DNA from: Arenibacter certesii DSM 19833
Lineage (GTDB): Bacteria > Bacteroidota > Bacteroidia > Flavobacteriales > Flavobacteriaceae
NCBI RefSeq assembly: GCF_000429545.1
Contig: NZ_AUCB01000003.1
Span: 62,001-126,000, forward strand
DNA: 64,000 nt
Reading direction: 5' to 3'
Shown: piece by piece, positions 1 to 8,526 of the stretch
Position numbering within the stretch: the first letter of the stretch is position 1
Layout: every line of letters starts with the position of its first letter
Translations under genes and position numbers: made by a program
Notes under the pieces: model-generated
Told to the model about the DNA's origin: nothing
Seen by the model: the letters and a program-made list of their open reading frames with translations, nothing else
The model's database searches: none

Positions 1-3000
1 ATACCGGTAACGATTAACTGTCCGTCTATAACACTTTCAAACTCGTTTCTTCGGAATCCTTTAATCCTAAACCTACCATTTTCAGTCAATAAATATTCTA
101 TGCTTACATTTCCAATAACGGGAGTACTTTCCGCCCCCTGTTCACTACCTTCAATATCTACTTCGCTTCCCACTTGAACAATCAATCTGTTATTAAAGAG
201 TCGCTTACTCGCACTTACGTCTAATTGGGTCCTTTCTTGGGGAGTGTCCCCTTGGTAGTCGGTAAAACTATCCAGACCAAAATCGAGCTCCACTCCAGTG
301 CTCCCAATCAGCTTATCTGAAAACTGGTTTAACTGTCCAGAAAGCACCTTGTTTACATTATCTCGGGCAATGGATGCCGCACCTCCAGAACTTCCATCGC
401 TGGTAGATCCTGGAAAGAACCGATTAAGAACTAAAAGAGAGAATACCTGTTTGTTTAATTCTTCCTCCCGCTCATTTAGTTGTTGTACTCGTCCATAAAC
501 CTCTCCCCCTAGTGCTCCTTGCTCCTCTTCAGGAATATCTAGATTAAAAGATATTTCTGGTTTTAATAAAACGCCATCCACATTAAGATATACTAAGAAG
601 GGTAATTTTTGTCGGTATTTATTAGCAATTCCTGCGCTGGCCGCTGAGGTTTGGGTAGCCATAATGGGGGCTGCTGAGGTTTCTAGCTTATAAATTGCCC
701 TTAGCTTTACTTGGGCATTAAAAGGGTCCCCGCTCCAAATAAGTGTACTGCCTGGGGAAATATCAAATCTTCGCTTCACCAGATTGTAGAGACTGGCCTC
801 ATAATGTCCGTTGCTCACCTCATACCTTCCAGCCAAACTAGTAAGTCCGGTAGGAGTAATGCCAAAATTAAACTCACCTTCTCCTGTGACCTGAAAATTA
901 TCGCCAGAACGTTCGTCTATGACTATAGTGAAGGTAGAGTTGTCGTCTACTCTGAGTACCGCATTAAGATCAAAACCTTTCAGAACTGCTGAGGGCGCAC
1001 TATTTTTATTGCTTTTGGTAATAATTGCATCCGGATTTGCTTTGTTTACAAAGAGCACTACCCCTTCTCGTTCCATTACTTCTAGTTGGGATTCCGGAAC
1101 TACAAAAGTTAAATTAGACCCTTCTATAATTTTTAAGGTTCCTGATATTTTTGGAACTGCCAAGTTTCCTTTCACTTCCATATCGGCATCTAATTTCATC
1201 ATTCCATAAAACAGGTCATTATCTTCCTTAGTGGCGTTGAGTGCTTGAAATTCCTTGGCTTTAATTTTTAGATCGAATGATGGATTGTCTAGTTGCTCTG
1301 TAAAAATACTCCCATCTAGGTTAAAAAGATTGTTATTAGCGTCTGCAATGTCAAAATTATTAAAATAGACCCCTTTGTTATCTATTTTAATTTCCTCATC
1401 AGCTAGAGTGAATTTCGTATTTAGGGTATTTACCAAGAAACCTGTCTCATTAAATTGGAGAGTTCCTTGATACTGAGGTTCGGCCAGCGTACCGTTCACT
1501 TTAAATTCTCCCGCGAGGGTACCAGTTGGGTCAGAAATGCTTTCGGACACCAAGGCCTGTATCGCCTTCATTTTTATCTCGTTGATTAGGAGGTTTAGGT
1601 TGAGCTGTGCACCACTTTGGGCAGCCAAATAGTCCCCATTAATGGCTAAATCTACATCTCCGCCAGACAATGAGAGATCAAAATCATAGGTGTTGCTACT
1701 TTTGGAATTGGCATTTAAGCTTAAATTTCCTAGAGCTATTTGCATGGCCGTAAGATTTTCTATTTCCATTTTTGCCACCATTCCAGTATCGCCATAGGGA
1801 TCCTTAAACGTAAGGTCCCCATTTAAAATTCCGGTTAATAAAGATTCATCCGGATTTAAGAAACTGGTAAAAGTGCCCAACCTAAAATTATTAAAATTCA
1901 AGGACAGGTCTTGTTCAGATTCGGAGTGACGATTACTACTGACCGTCATTTTTTGCTGATTGCGTTGAAAGGAAAAATCTTTTAATTCTATAAATTTCTC
2001 CGCAATGGCTAGATTGTTGGTTTCTGGAATTTCCCAACTTTGCTTACTGATGATAAGTCCAGAAGGTTGTATATGAATGTTCAGTGTATCTTGGCGTGCA
2101 GTTAATTTGGAACCTACATGAGTCAACATTTCCTTTCCGTCATAGGCATCAAAATTAAGCTGTAGTTCTTTGTTCTCCAGAGTCCCATTTATAGAGGTTC
2201 TAGGAATGGCGATAGGACCAGAGTTTATTGCTTTCCACCCAAATTCAAAATCTAGATTTTGCGCTGTTCCTTTTAGGTCTAAACGTAGGCTATCTAGGGT
2301 GCTACCAGCATAATCAATAAATGGAGCCCTAAAATTTGCTGTTAAGTTTTGTTCTGCCTCGTTAAAATCTATCTGTAGGTTAACAGAATCTATTTTCTTT
2401 AATCCGCCTAAGAAAACGTCTTCTAGCAAGGGGGCTTGCTTCATCGTTAGTTTCATCTTCAGGGTGACAGGTGTTTCACTTTGTTCTATGGCAGTAGACT
2501 CTAAAAAATAATTTTTAAAGTGGCGTATCAAAGCCTGGTTAAGTGAGCTTATATCAGTATTGGAAAGAAAATCTCCTTGTACTAATTTACTGTGAATATC
2601 CGCACTAGTGCCTTTTTCGTTTATAGCGGCATTAAATATTAGGTTCTCTACCGGATAAGGCGTGTTTTCAAAAACAACCAAGGCATCTGTCAGTTGGGAA
2701 CGTAAGGTGAAATCCTGCGCATTCCCTTTAAAGTTGGCCTGTAACTGAAATTTAACTTTAATATCATTCTGGGTAACTCCTAAGGAAGACAGGTCTGCTC
2801 CAACTACATTAAGGATCATATCTACCTGTGGGGAAATGCTGTCTAGAACAAGGCCTGCATGCATTTGGATGTTTAAATTATCATCCTTAAATTTTAAACT
2901 GATAGCTCCTTCTCCATTTTTTACTTCACCATTTAAGTCGATTTTAGAAAAATCATACCCTTGATATTTCAAATCGGTAAAATCGGAATCAAGTTTGGCA

Positions 3001-4907
3001 TCCATCGTATTTAGGGAATTGCCACTACCAGAGGTTCTTAGTGTGAACGAAACGGGAGATAATTGTTCATTATTGAGAAGTTTTTGTAGTTGTAATTGTA
3101 CTACTTCTACATCAGCATCAAATATGATTTTATCCCTATTGGTAAAGTTTCCAGTTAATAATATGTTTCCATCGGGGCTATCTAATTTGACTTCCCCTTC
3201 TAAATTCGTTAAAGTGCCCAACAGAGTTGCATTTAATTGCATTGAATCTGGCAGGGAAATTCCTAATTCTTCCTCATTGAGAAAGTGAGCCATATCTGGT
3301 TTAACTGTGGTGAAATTTAGATTCGGAATGTCCACATAAAGCGAATCGGTTTGCATCATATTGCTTAAGACACCTTCTAACTGTAGGGTGGTGGAATTCC
3401 CCCATTGTAGGGCCGAATTTTTTACTTGTAGTTTTTCCAGCGTGCCTTCCACAAATACCTTTCCCGAAACCTCTTTCTTTGACATATTTTGGAACTGTAT
3501 GTTTTCTTTTAGAGAAGGTTGAAAAGTATATAATTCCTCCAAAGAAAGATTAAAGGAGGGCATGGCCATGGAAATTATAGATGATTCTGGGTGATTTAAA
3601 AATGAATCAATGGATCCATATTCAATTTTTACTTCTCCGTTGAGATTGCTCTTTTGGGTTGCAGCATTTAAATCGGTCAAGGAAATACCCTCGTTGTCTG
3701 CTTTTATGTTAAACCCTAGATGGTTTAGGAGGAAACCATTCTTTTCGTAAAAGGATAAGTGAGTAAGGGATATTTCTGCAGTGTCATTTGCTAATAGGGC
3801 CTTTGGTATTGCTAACTCCAACTTGTTTAGTTCCAAGGTTGAGGTGCTATAGGTTCCATTAGTGGGATTATAATCTTTGGAAATATAGGTGATAATATTG
3901 TTTTCTAAACTGATGAGGCCCGTTTCAATTTCCCAACCTGGCCATTCAAAATTTATGGGATCCTTTATTGATGTAGTATCTATTGGGAGGATCTTCTCTT
4001 CTTTTAGGTCGCTGTAATACACTTGGGAATTGGCGAGTTGAAGCTGCTGTAATGTAATTTTTTTCTTTCCCATATTAGCTTCAGGTAGGGCTAGTAAAAA
4101 AGAACCTATTTTAAATTTACCTTCTACTCTGTCGGAGATAGAAGTATAATTCGCTTCTGTATTTTCGATAGTAAATCGATCTACAATAATAACAGGCATT
4201 ACGGATGCTTCCGAAGACTCCGGATTTGACCCGATTGTTTTATTCTGGGTGTAGGAAATTTGAGTGTTGGAGATAGCAGCACGTGTTATATGGAACTTCA
4301 TAAGATCTAGATCCAACTCGTTCATTTTTAGATGAAGTTCACCTAATTCGAGGAAGGCATCCAAGCCATCTACTTCATCTAGATAGGCAATTTTAAAATC
4401 TTTGAGTGCAATAGGGCCTATTTCCAATTTAGGCATACTGGACGAAGTAGTATCCGAAGGGGTAGAATCCGTAGCAAAAGCATCGATTAAGAAATCAAAA
4501 TTATAAGTTCCGCTCTTCTCCGTACGATTAATGTTGGCTACCACTCCGTCCCAATCTATGGAATTTACTTTTATTTTATCGCCCTTTATTAAAGGGGCCA
4601 AAGCTACAGAAGCTTCTAAGGAGTGGGAATAGAGGAGAGTATCTCCCTTTTTATCTTCCAAATAAAGCCCTTCTATATACGCATTGCCAGAAAAGGTGAT
4701 AAATAGGCGTTGAATCTCTACTTTTGTAGTGGTTTTCTCGGAAATATAGGTAATTGCCTTATTAACGATAATATTTTGCCCCCACGGACTTCTAATAAAA
4801 AGGAGGAGCAAGAAAACAAGTAAGACCAAAGTAAGCAATAACCAGCCAACTATCTTTAGTGGTTTTCTTTTCTTTTTTAGGTCTTTATTTTCAATTTGAG
4901 AACTCAT
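1..4907 (-). CDS. tamB: TamB-like translocation/assembly module protein (C-terminus cut by window edge)
   Basis: The frame is open on the minus strand from ATG at 4907 to the left edge, at least 1635 codons. A Lys/Arg-rich N-terminus is followed by one membrane segment (about residues 19-38). The rest is a long beta-rich repeat region of alternating polar and hydrophobic residues, as in TamB/AsmA-type periplasmic bridge proteins. The last visible part carries TamB C-terminal (DUF490) features: a Gly/Ser-rich stretch before ASIARDNVNKVLSGQLNQF, then RFRIKGFRRNEFESVIDGQL. In this family only a few tens of residues normally follow, so the gene is probably nearly complete. TamB works with an Omp85 partner in envelope protein insertion or lipid transport. 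No partner gene is in view. Family assignment is confident; the cargo is unknown. Confidence 0.93.
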   Translation of the reverse strand, partial: MSSQIENKDLKKKRKPLKIVGWLLLTLVLLVFLLLLFIRSPWGQNIIVNKAITYISEKTTTKVEIQRLFITFSGNAYIEGLYLEDKKGDTLLYSHSLEASVALAPLIKGDKIKVNSIDWDGVVANINRTEKSGTYNFDFLIDAFATDSTPSDTTSSSMPKLEIGPIALKDFKIAYLDEVDGLDAFLELGELHLKMNELDLDLMKFHITRAAISNTQISYTQNKTIGSNPESSEASVMPVIIVDRFTIENTEANYTSISDRVEGKFKIGSFLLALPEANMGKKKITLQQLQLANSQVYYSDLKEEKILPIDTTSIKDPINFEWPGWEIETGLISLENNIITYISKDYNPTNGTYSTSTLELNKLELAIPKALLANDTAEISLTHLSFYEKNGFLLNHLGFNIKADNEGISLTDLNAATQKSNLNGEVKIEYGSIDSFLNHPESSIISMAMPSFNLSLEELYTFQPSLKENIQFQNMSKKEVSGKVFVEGTLEKLQVKNSALQWGNSTTLQLEGVLSNMMQTDSLYVDIPNLNFTTVKPDMAHFLNEEELGISLPDSMQLNATLLGTLTNLEGEVKLDSPDGNILLTGNFTNRDKIIFDADVEVVQLQLQKLLNNEQLSPVSFTLRTSGSGNSLNTMDAKLDSDFTDLKYQGYDFSKIDLNGEVKNGEGAISLKFKDDNLNIQMHAGLVLDSISPQVDMILNVVGADLSSLGVTQNDIKVKFQLQANFKGNAQDFTLRSQLTDALVVFENTPYPVENLIFNAAINEKGTSADIHSKLVQGDFLSNTDISSLNQALIRHFKNYFLESTAIEQSETPVTLKMKLTMKQAPLLEDVFLGGLKKIDSVNLQIDFNEAEQNLTANFRAPFIDYAGSTLDSLRLDLKGTAQNLDFEFGWKAINSGPIAIPRTSINGTLENKELQLNFDAYDGKEMLTHVGSKLTARQDTLNIHIQPSGLIISKQSWEIPETNNLAIAEKFIELKDFSFQRNQQKMTVSSNRHSESEQDLSLNFNNFRLGTFTSFLNPDESLLTGILNGDLTFKDPYGDTGMVAKMEIENLTAMQIALGNLSLNANSKSSNTYDFDLSLSGGDVDLAINGDYLAAQSGAQLNLNLLINEIKMKAIQALVSESISDPTGTLAGEFKVNGTLAEPQYQGTLQFNETGFLVNTLNTKFTLADEEIKIDNKGVYFNNFDIADANNNLFNLDGSIFTEQLDNPSFDLKIKAKEFQALNATKEDNDLFYGMMKLDADMEVKGNLAVPKISGTLKIIEGSNLTFVVPESQLEVMEREGVVLFVNKANPDAIITKSNKNSAPSAVLKGFDLNAVLRVDDNSTFTIVIDERSGDNFQVTGEGEFNFGITPTGLTSLAGRYEVSNGHYEASLYNLVKRRFDISPGSTLIWSGDPFNAQVKLRAIYKLETSAAPIMATQTSAASAGIANKYRQKLPFLVYLNVDGVLLKPEISFNLDIPEEEQGALGGEVYGRVQQLNEREEELNKQVFSLLVLNRFFPGSTSDGSSGGAASIARDNVNKVLSGQLNQFSDKLIGSTGVELDFGLDSFTDYQGDTPQERTQLDVSASKRLFNNRLIVQVGSEVDIEGSEQGAESTPVIGNVSIEYLLTENGRFRIKGFRRNEFESVIDGQLIVTG

Positions 4908-4932
4908 GTCCTATTTAACTACACAATTTCAG

Positions 4933-4940
4933 CAAAGCTA
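4933..4940 (-). promoter_or_regulatory. Possible -7 box (TAGCTTTG) for tamB
   Basis: On the minus strand, 26 bases before the tamB ATG, TAGCTTTG matches the Bacteroidota -7 consensus TAnnTTTG. The nearest upstream TTG lies 24 bases away, longer than the usual 19-21, so only the -7 half is convincing. Confidence 0.35.
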
Positions 4941-5053
4941 AGTGCAAAATGGCAGTTTAGTGAACAATGTTGACCAAAAATCAGGTTAAATGCCATTTAT
5001 AATTATAATATGGTGAAGAAGATTATTGGACGAAACGGCATAATTTCACTTTC

Positions 5054-5167
5054 CTAAGCTTTATAATTTAAAACAATGGCCGAAGTAATAATTATGGCCA
5101 GAATAATTAACATCATAAGGTTATAAAACCTTCTCTTTTTCTTTTTTCTTTTAGCTAGTTCGGTCAT
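5054..5167 (-). CDS. Small single-pass membrane protein, unknown function
   Basis: An ORF of 37 codons starting at ATG 5167. A basic stretch (AKRKKKKRRF) is followed by a hydrophobic segment of about 19 residues (LMMLIILAIIITSAIVL) and a short tail ending KA, which predicts a single membrane anchor with the basic side in the cytoplasm. A longer reading from a TTG at 5269 gives 71 residues, but its extra N-terminus has no protein-like signature, so I prefer the ATG. It lies upstream of tamB on the same strand. I do not recognise a family. The charge and hydrophobic pattern argue for a real small protein, but the length makes chance possible. Confidence 0.35.
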   Translation of the reverse strand: MTELAKRKKKKRRFYNLMMLIILAIIITSAIVLNYKA

Positions 5168-5383
5168 AGATTGTTGTAAACTTAAGAATTTTGGACTAAA
5201 TAAGACCTCTGTAATCGCTTTAGATATTAACTTAAATGGATAAGAATCGTAACTATAAATGGTTCCCAAAGGCAGCTATACAACAAAACTATTGATTGAT
5301 TCCACTTTGGAGTTTACTAATTTTTGGAAGCCATGATTAGAATTTGTAATTTAGGGGATTGATCGTTTAATATAATTTATTTC

Positions 5384-5422
5384 AAAACTGCCGGGAACTT
5401 AGTGTGAATTCTTGGCAGTTTT
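5384..5422 (+). promoter_or_regulatory. Stem-loop directly before the flavin monooxygenase gene
   Basis: AAAACTGCC (5384-5392) is complementary to GGCAGTTTT (5414-5422). Pairing continues inward through GGGAA (5393-5397) with TTCTT (5409-5413) using two G-U pairs, giving about 14 pairs and an 11-base loop. It is followed by a T-rich run and ends 8 bases before the chosen ATG. It looks like an intrinsic terminator, yet no gene on either strand obviously ends here, so it could be a leader attenuator or an operator. Confidence 0.45.
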
Positions 5423-5430
5423 TAATTTTG

Positions 5431-6447
5431 ATGAGTATGGAGCAGGATAATAAAAGTAGTTTAGAGGGGACAAAATTTTCGGTCTTAGACCTAGTACCGG
5501 TCGCAGAAGGTGCAACGCACCAACAATCGATGGCAAAAAGCCTTGAGCTTGCACAGCATGTAGAGCAATTGGGATTTGGTCGCTTTTGGATTTCCGAACA
5601 TCATAATATGGATACTTTGGTAAGTTCTGCCACACCAATCTTAATTGGATATATTGCCCAGGGAACACAAAGTATTAGGGTAGGATCTGGTGGGGTAATG
5701 CTTCCAAACCATGCCCCCTTGGTTGTTGCAGAACAGTTTGGCACATTGGAGACCTTATATCCTGGTAGGATAGACCTTGGATTGGGACGAGCCCCAGGGA
5801 CAGATCAGTTGACAGCAAAAGCGTTGAGAAGAGATAGACCAGAAACAGTGCACGATTTTCCTCGTGATATTGGTGAGCTTCAGACCTTTTTTTCTTTGGA
5901 TAATAAAAATGCTGCGGTAAGAGCCATTCCTGGAGAAGGCTTAGATATTCCTATTTACCTCTTGGGGTCAAGCACTTTTAGTGCTCAATTAGCAGGATTA
6001 AAAGGGCTTCCTTATGCATTTGCCAGTCATTTTGCACCTACCCATCTTCACGATGCCTTGAGTCTATACCATCAGAATTTTCAGCCTTCCAAGCAATCTG
6101 CTACGCCGTACACTATAGCTTGTGTTAACGTAATTGCAGCCGAGACGGATGAAAACGCCAAGTTTTTAGCGACCAGTCTGCAACAATTGGCCTTGGGTAT
6201 TATTAGAAATACAAGAAAGCCGTTGCCGCCCCCAGTGAAAAGCATGGACGGGCTGTGGCACGAGCTAGAACAGACGCAAATTCAGAAAATGATGCACTAT
6301 AGCTTTGTGGGATCAAAGGAAACAGTACAAAAACAGCTGGAATCGTTTGTAGAGGCAACTAGAGTGGATGAGGTTATGGTAGTTTCGCATATCCATAATC
6401 ACAAAGATCGTCTTAGATCTTATGAAATCCTAAGTGAGATTTTTTAA
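5431..6447 (+). CDS. Luciferase-like (LLM class) flavin-dependent monooxygenase
   Basis: A 338-residue protein of the bacterial luciferase superfamily, MsnO8-like branch. These are TIM-barrel enzymes using reduced FMN and O2; the substrate is not predictable. Supporting motifs are VPVAEGATHQQSMAKSLELA near the N-terminus, FGRFWISEHHNM, the glycine-rich VGSGGVMLPNHAPL, and DLGLGRAPGTDQ with the downstream ALRRD. The C-terminal FVGSKETVQKQLESF and DEVMVVSHI are typical of the family. The frame extends upstream to a GTG at 5404, inside the stem-loop, so I chose ATG 5431; a second ATG follows at 5437. TAATTTTG at 5423-5430 fits a -7 box and would favour the 5437 start with almost no leader. It appears monocistronic. 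Confidence 0.9.
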   Translation: MSMEQDNKSSLEGTKFSVLDLVPVAEGATHQQSMAKSLELAQHVEQLGFGRFWISEHHNMDTLVSSATPILIGYIAQGTQSIRVGSGGVMLPNHAPLVVAEQFGTLETLYPGRIDLGLGRAPGTDQLTAKALRRDRPETVHDFPRDIGELQTFFSLDNKNAAVRAIPGEGLDIPIYLLGSSTFSAQLAGLKGLPYAFASHFAPTHLHDALSLYHQNFQPSKQSATPYTIACVNVIAAETDENAKFLATSLQQLALGIIRNTRKPLPPPVKSMDGLWHELEQTQIQKMMHYSFVGSKETVQKQLESFVEATRVDEVMVVSHIHNHKDRLRSYEILSEIF

Positions 6448-6523
6448 TGAATAGTAAAAGGGAAGCTTAATTGTTTGTTAATAGAGCAACAGGATTTTAA
6501 AATTCAGTACTTTTGTGACATTC

Positions 6524-6940
6524 ATGAAGACTATCTTTCATAAAATAGCATCTTTTTCTCTAGCGCTTTTGGTGCTTTTCTCTACCATGTCATTCACGGT
6601 GGATATGCATTATTGTGGAAAAACGCTGGTGGATTATTCTCTCTTTAACAAAGTAGCGTCCTGTGGGATGGAAACTATGCAGCCAGTGGACATTGATAGT
6701 TGTTCTACAATTGTGGACAAGTGTTGTAAAGAAGAGAATATTACCATAGAAGGACAGGACATCCTTAAGAACTCATTTGAAAAGTTTTCATATCATCAGC
6801 TAGTATTTGTGGCGACCTACGCTTACAGCCAATATTATTTTTATGAAGGGGGAATTGAGAATATTGTGCCGTTTGTGGACTATTCTCCTCCTTTTCTCAT
6901 ACAGGACATCCATGTTTTGTTTGAAACTTTCCTAATTTGA
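6524..6940 (+). CDS. HYC_CC_PP family small secreted or membrane protein
   Basis: About 138 residues with an N-terminal hydrophobic segment (FSLALLVLFSTMSFTV), consistent with a signal peptide. It is followed by the three motifs that define the Bacteroidota HYC_CC_PP family: MHYCGKTLVDY, DKCCKEE and YSPPFL. The conserved cysteines and histidine suggest metal binding, though function is not established. It heads a run of copper-related genes (DUF3347 lipoprotein, AraC/CxxC regulator, CopA), supporting a role in copper handling at the envelope. The ATG at 6524 is preferred over the GTG at 6515. A -7-like TACTTTTG at 6508-6515 would give a very short leader. Confidence 0.8.
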   Translation: MKTIFHKIASFSLALLVLFSTMSFTVDMHYCGKTLVDYSLFNKVASCGMETMQPVDIDSCSTIVDKCCKEENITIEGQDILKNSFEKFSYHQLVFVATYAYSQYYFYEGGIENIVPFVDYSPPFLIQDIHVLFETFLI

Positions 6941-7230
6941 TTTGTTCTACTAATAAATAAAGTCCAACAGATTTTACTGTATTTGGGCCATTTGTATCGT
7001 TTGTTTCATTATATATATTCAAGGACTGTTATTCCATTTTTTACTGGAAATCAGTGCTAACCATGTCTAAACCTTTTGTGAGCCAGACATATTTATGGAC
7101 CGATAAAATCAATTGGCTTTTAGAATATGTATAATTAACAAGCTTATTTAGTTACAAACAAAACCGTGTGAAGTGATCGGAAAAATTGCTTCAATATCTA
7201 CAACAATAACTATTTATAAATTAAATTAAA

Positions 7231-7800
7231 ATGAGAGTAGCAAAATTTAAAATCGGAGTTTTAGCATTAGCAGTTTTCACCCTAGGAATGATGTCTTGCA
7301 AAGATGCCAAAAAAAAATCCTCCAATGAGAAAGTGAGTGAAATTTCCCCTGAAAAATCTATAGGACGGGATTCTAATGGAGTGGAATTAATTATCGATAA
7401 TTACATGGAACTCAAAGACGCTTTGGTAGGTGACAATCAAGAATTAGCAGCTAAGGCAGGAAAGAAGTTGGCAAGTACTTTATCAAGTTTTGATACAAAA
7501 ACCTTAGAGGTTGCTAATGAAACCGAAGTAAAGTCAATTTTAGCATCTGCTAAGGAAAGTGCAGATCAGATTGGCAAGAGTAAAATCACCCAACAAAGAG
7601 AACACTTCGAAGGCTTAAGTGATAACCTAGTTAGTTTAGTAGCGATTACCGGAGCTCCAATGCCATTATACCAGCAGTTTTGTCCTATGTATAAGGATGA
7701 TAAAGGCGGTATGTGGGTGAGTACAGTAAAGGCGGTAAAGAATCCATACTTTGGTAGTCAGATGTTGAACTGTGGCTTCGTACAGAAGGAATTAAACTAG
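7231..7800 (+). CDS. DUF3347 domain lipoprotein, probable metal-binding
   Basis: A 189-residue protein with a lipoprotein leader ending at Cys23 (GMMSC), so probably membrane-anchored and periplasm-facing. The DUF3347 region starts near IIDNYMELKDALVGDNQE, with the Ala-rich helices usual in this family. The C-terminus has QFCPMYKDDKGGMWVS followed by NPYFGSQMLNCGFV, the Cys/Met motif shared with the CPM-type metal-binding tails of copper efflux adaptor proteins. It lies between the HYC_CC_PP gene and the metal-type regulator, which supports periplasmic copper binding. The copper role is inferred from context and motifs. Confidence 0.85.
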   Translation: MRVAKFKIGVLALAVFTLGMMSCKDAKKKSSNEKVSEISPEKSIGRDSNGVELIIDNYMELKDALVGDNQELAAKAGKKLASTLSSFDTKTLEVANETEVKSILASAKESADQIGKSKITQQREHFEGLSDNLVSLVAITGAPMPLYQQFCPMYKDDKGGMWVSTVKAVKNPYFGSQMLNCGFVQKELN

Positions 7801-7885
7801 TTAGGAACAATAATTTTGGACAAGGACGATAGGATTTGTGTAATATTCTTATCTTCAAGAAAGTTAGGTCATTTTAAAAGGAAGC

Positions 7886-8452
7886 ATGAAGAAAAAGATT
7901 CTCGTTAAAAATATGGTTTGCAATAGGTGCATAACCCTTTTAGAACAAGAGTTCAAAAAGAGTGGCATTGTTGTGGAATCTATTGTCTTGGGCGAGATCG
8001 TTTATGGGGAAAAAGATGGAGTAGATCAGTTATTTATTGAAAAAATGCTTCGGGAAAACGGTTTTGAACTGGTAAAAGATGCTGGGGAAATGCTTACTGA
8101 ACATATAAAAATAGCGCTGATTGAAGCCGTAGACCAACTTGAAGCTTCTTCGGAAGAAAACCTATCGTCCTACCTTTCCAAAAAATTAAATAAGGATTAT
8201 TCGGTAATAAGCAAAATGTTCAGTAAACAGGAGGGCGTAACTATTGAGCGGTATTATATCCATCTGAAAATAGAAAAGGTTAAGGAATTGATCCAACTAC
8301 AACATCTTAATTTTTCTGAAATAGCCTATAGCCTTAACTATAAAAGCAGTAGCCATTTGGCATCACAGTTTAAAACAATAACTGGAATGTCTATGAGCGA
8401 TTACAAGAATTTACAGCAGTGGGGAAGGAAGCCATTAGACCAAATAGTATAA
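7886..8452 (+). CDS. AraC-family regulator with N-terminal CxxC (HMA-like) domain
   Basis: A 188-residue protein. Residues 1 to about 70 resemble a ferredoxin-like heavy-metal-associated fold: LVKNMVCNRCITLLEQEF supplies a CxxC at Cys12/Cys15, followed by IVVESIVLGEIVY and a C-terminal ENGFELV strand. From about residue 100 to 180 is an AraC-type double helix-turn-helix, with signatures KVKELIQLQHLNFSEIAYSL and SSHLASQFKTITGMSMSDYK. The simplest reading is a copper (or other soft metal) sensor controlling the adjacent copA and possibly the two upstream genes. It is short for an AraC protein because the metal domain replaces the usual sugar-binding cupin. The ligand is inferred. Confidence 0.85.
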   Translation: MKKKILVKNMVCNRCITLLEQEFKKSGIVVESIVLGEIVYGEKDGVDQLFIEKMLRENGFELVKDAGEMLTEHIKIALIEAVDQLEASSEENLSSYLSKKLNKDYSVISKMFSKQEGVTIERYYIHLKIEKVKELIQLQHLNFSEIAYSLNYKSSSHLASQFKTITGMSMSDYKNLQQWGRKPLDQIV

Positions 8453-8526
8453 GCATTCTCCATAATTGTGAAAATGAAATCCCTAGGGATAGGCTAATTT
8501 TGAGTACATATTTAAAGACGTAAACA

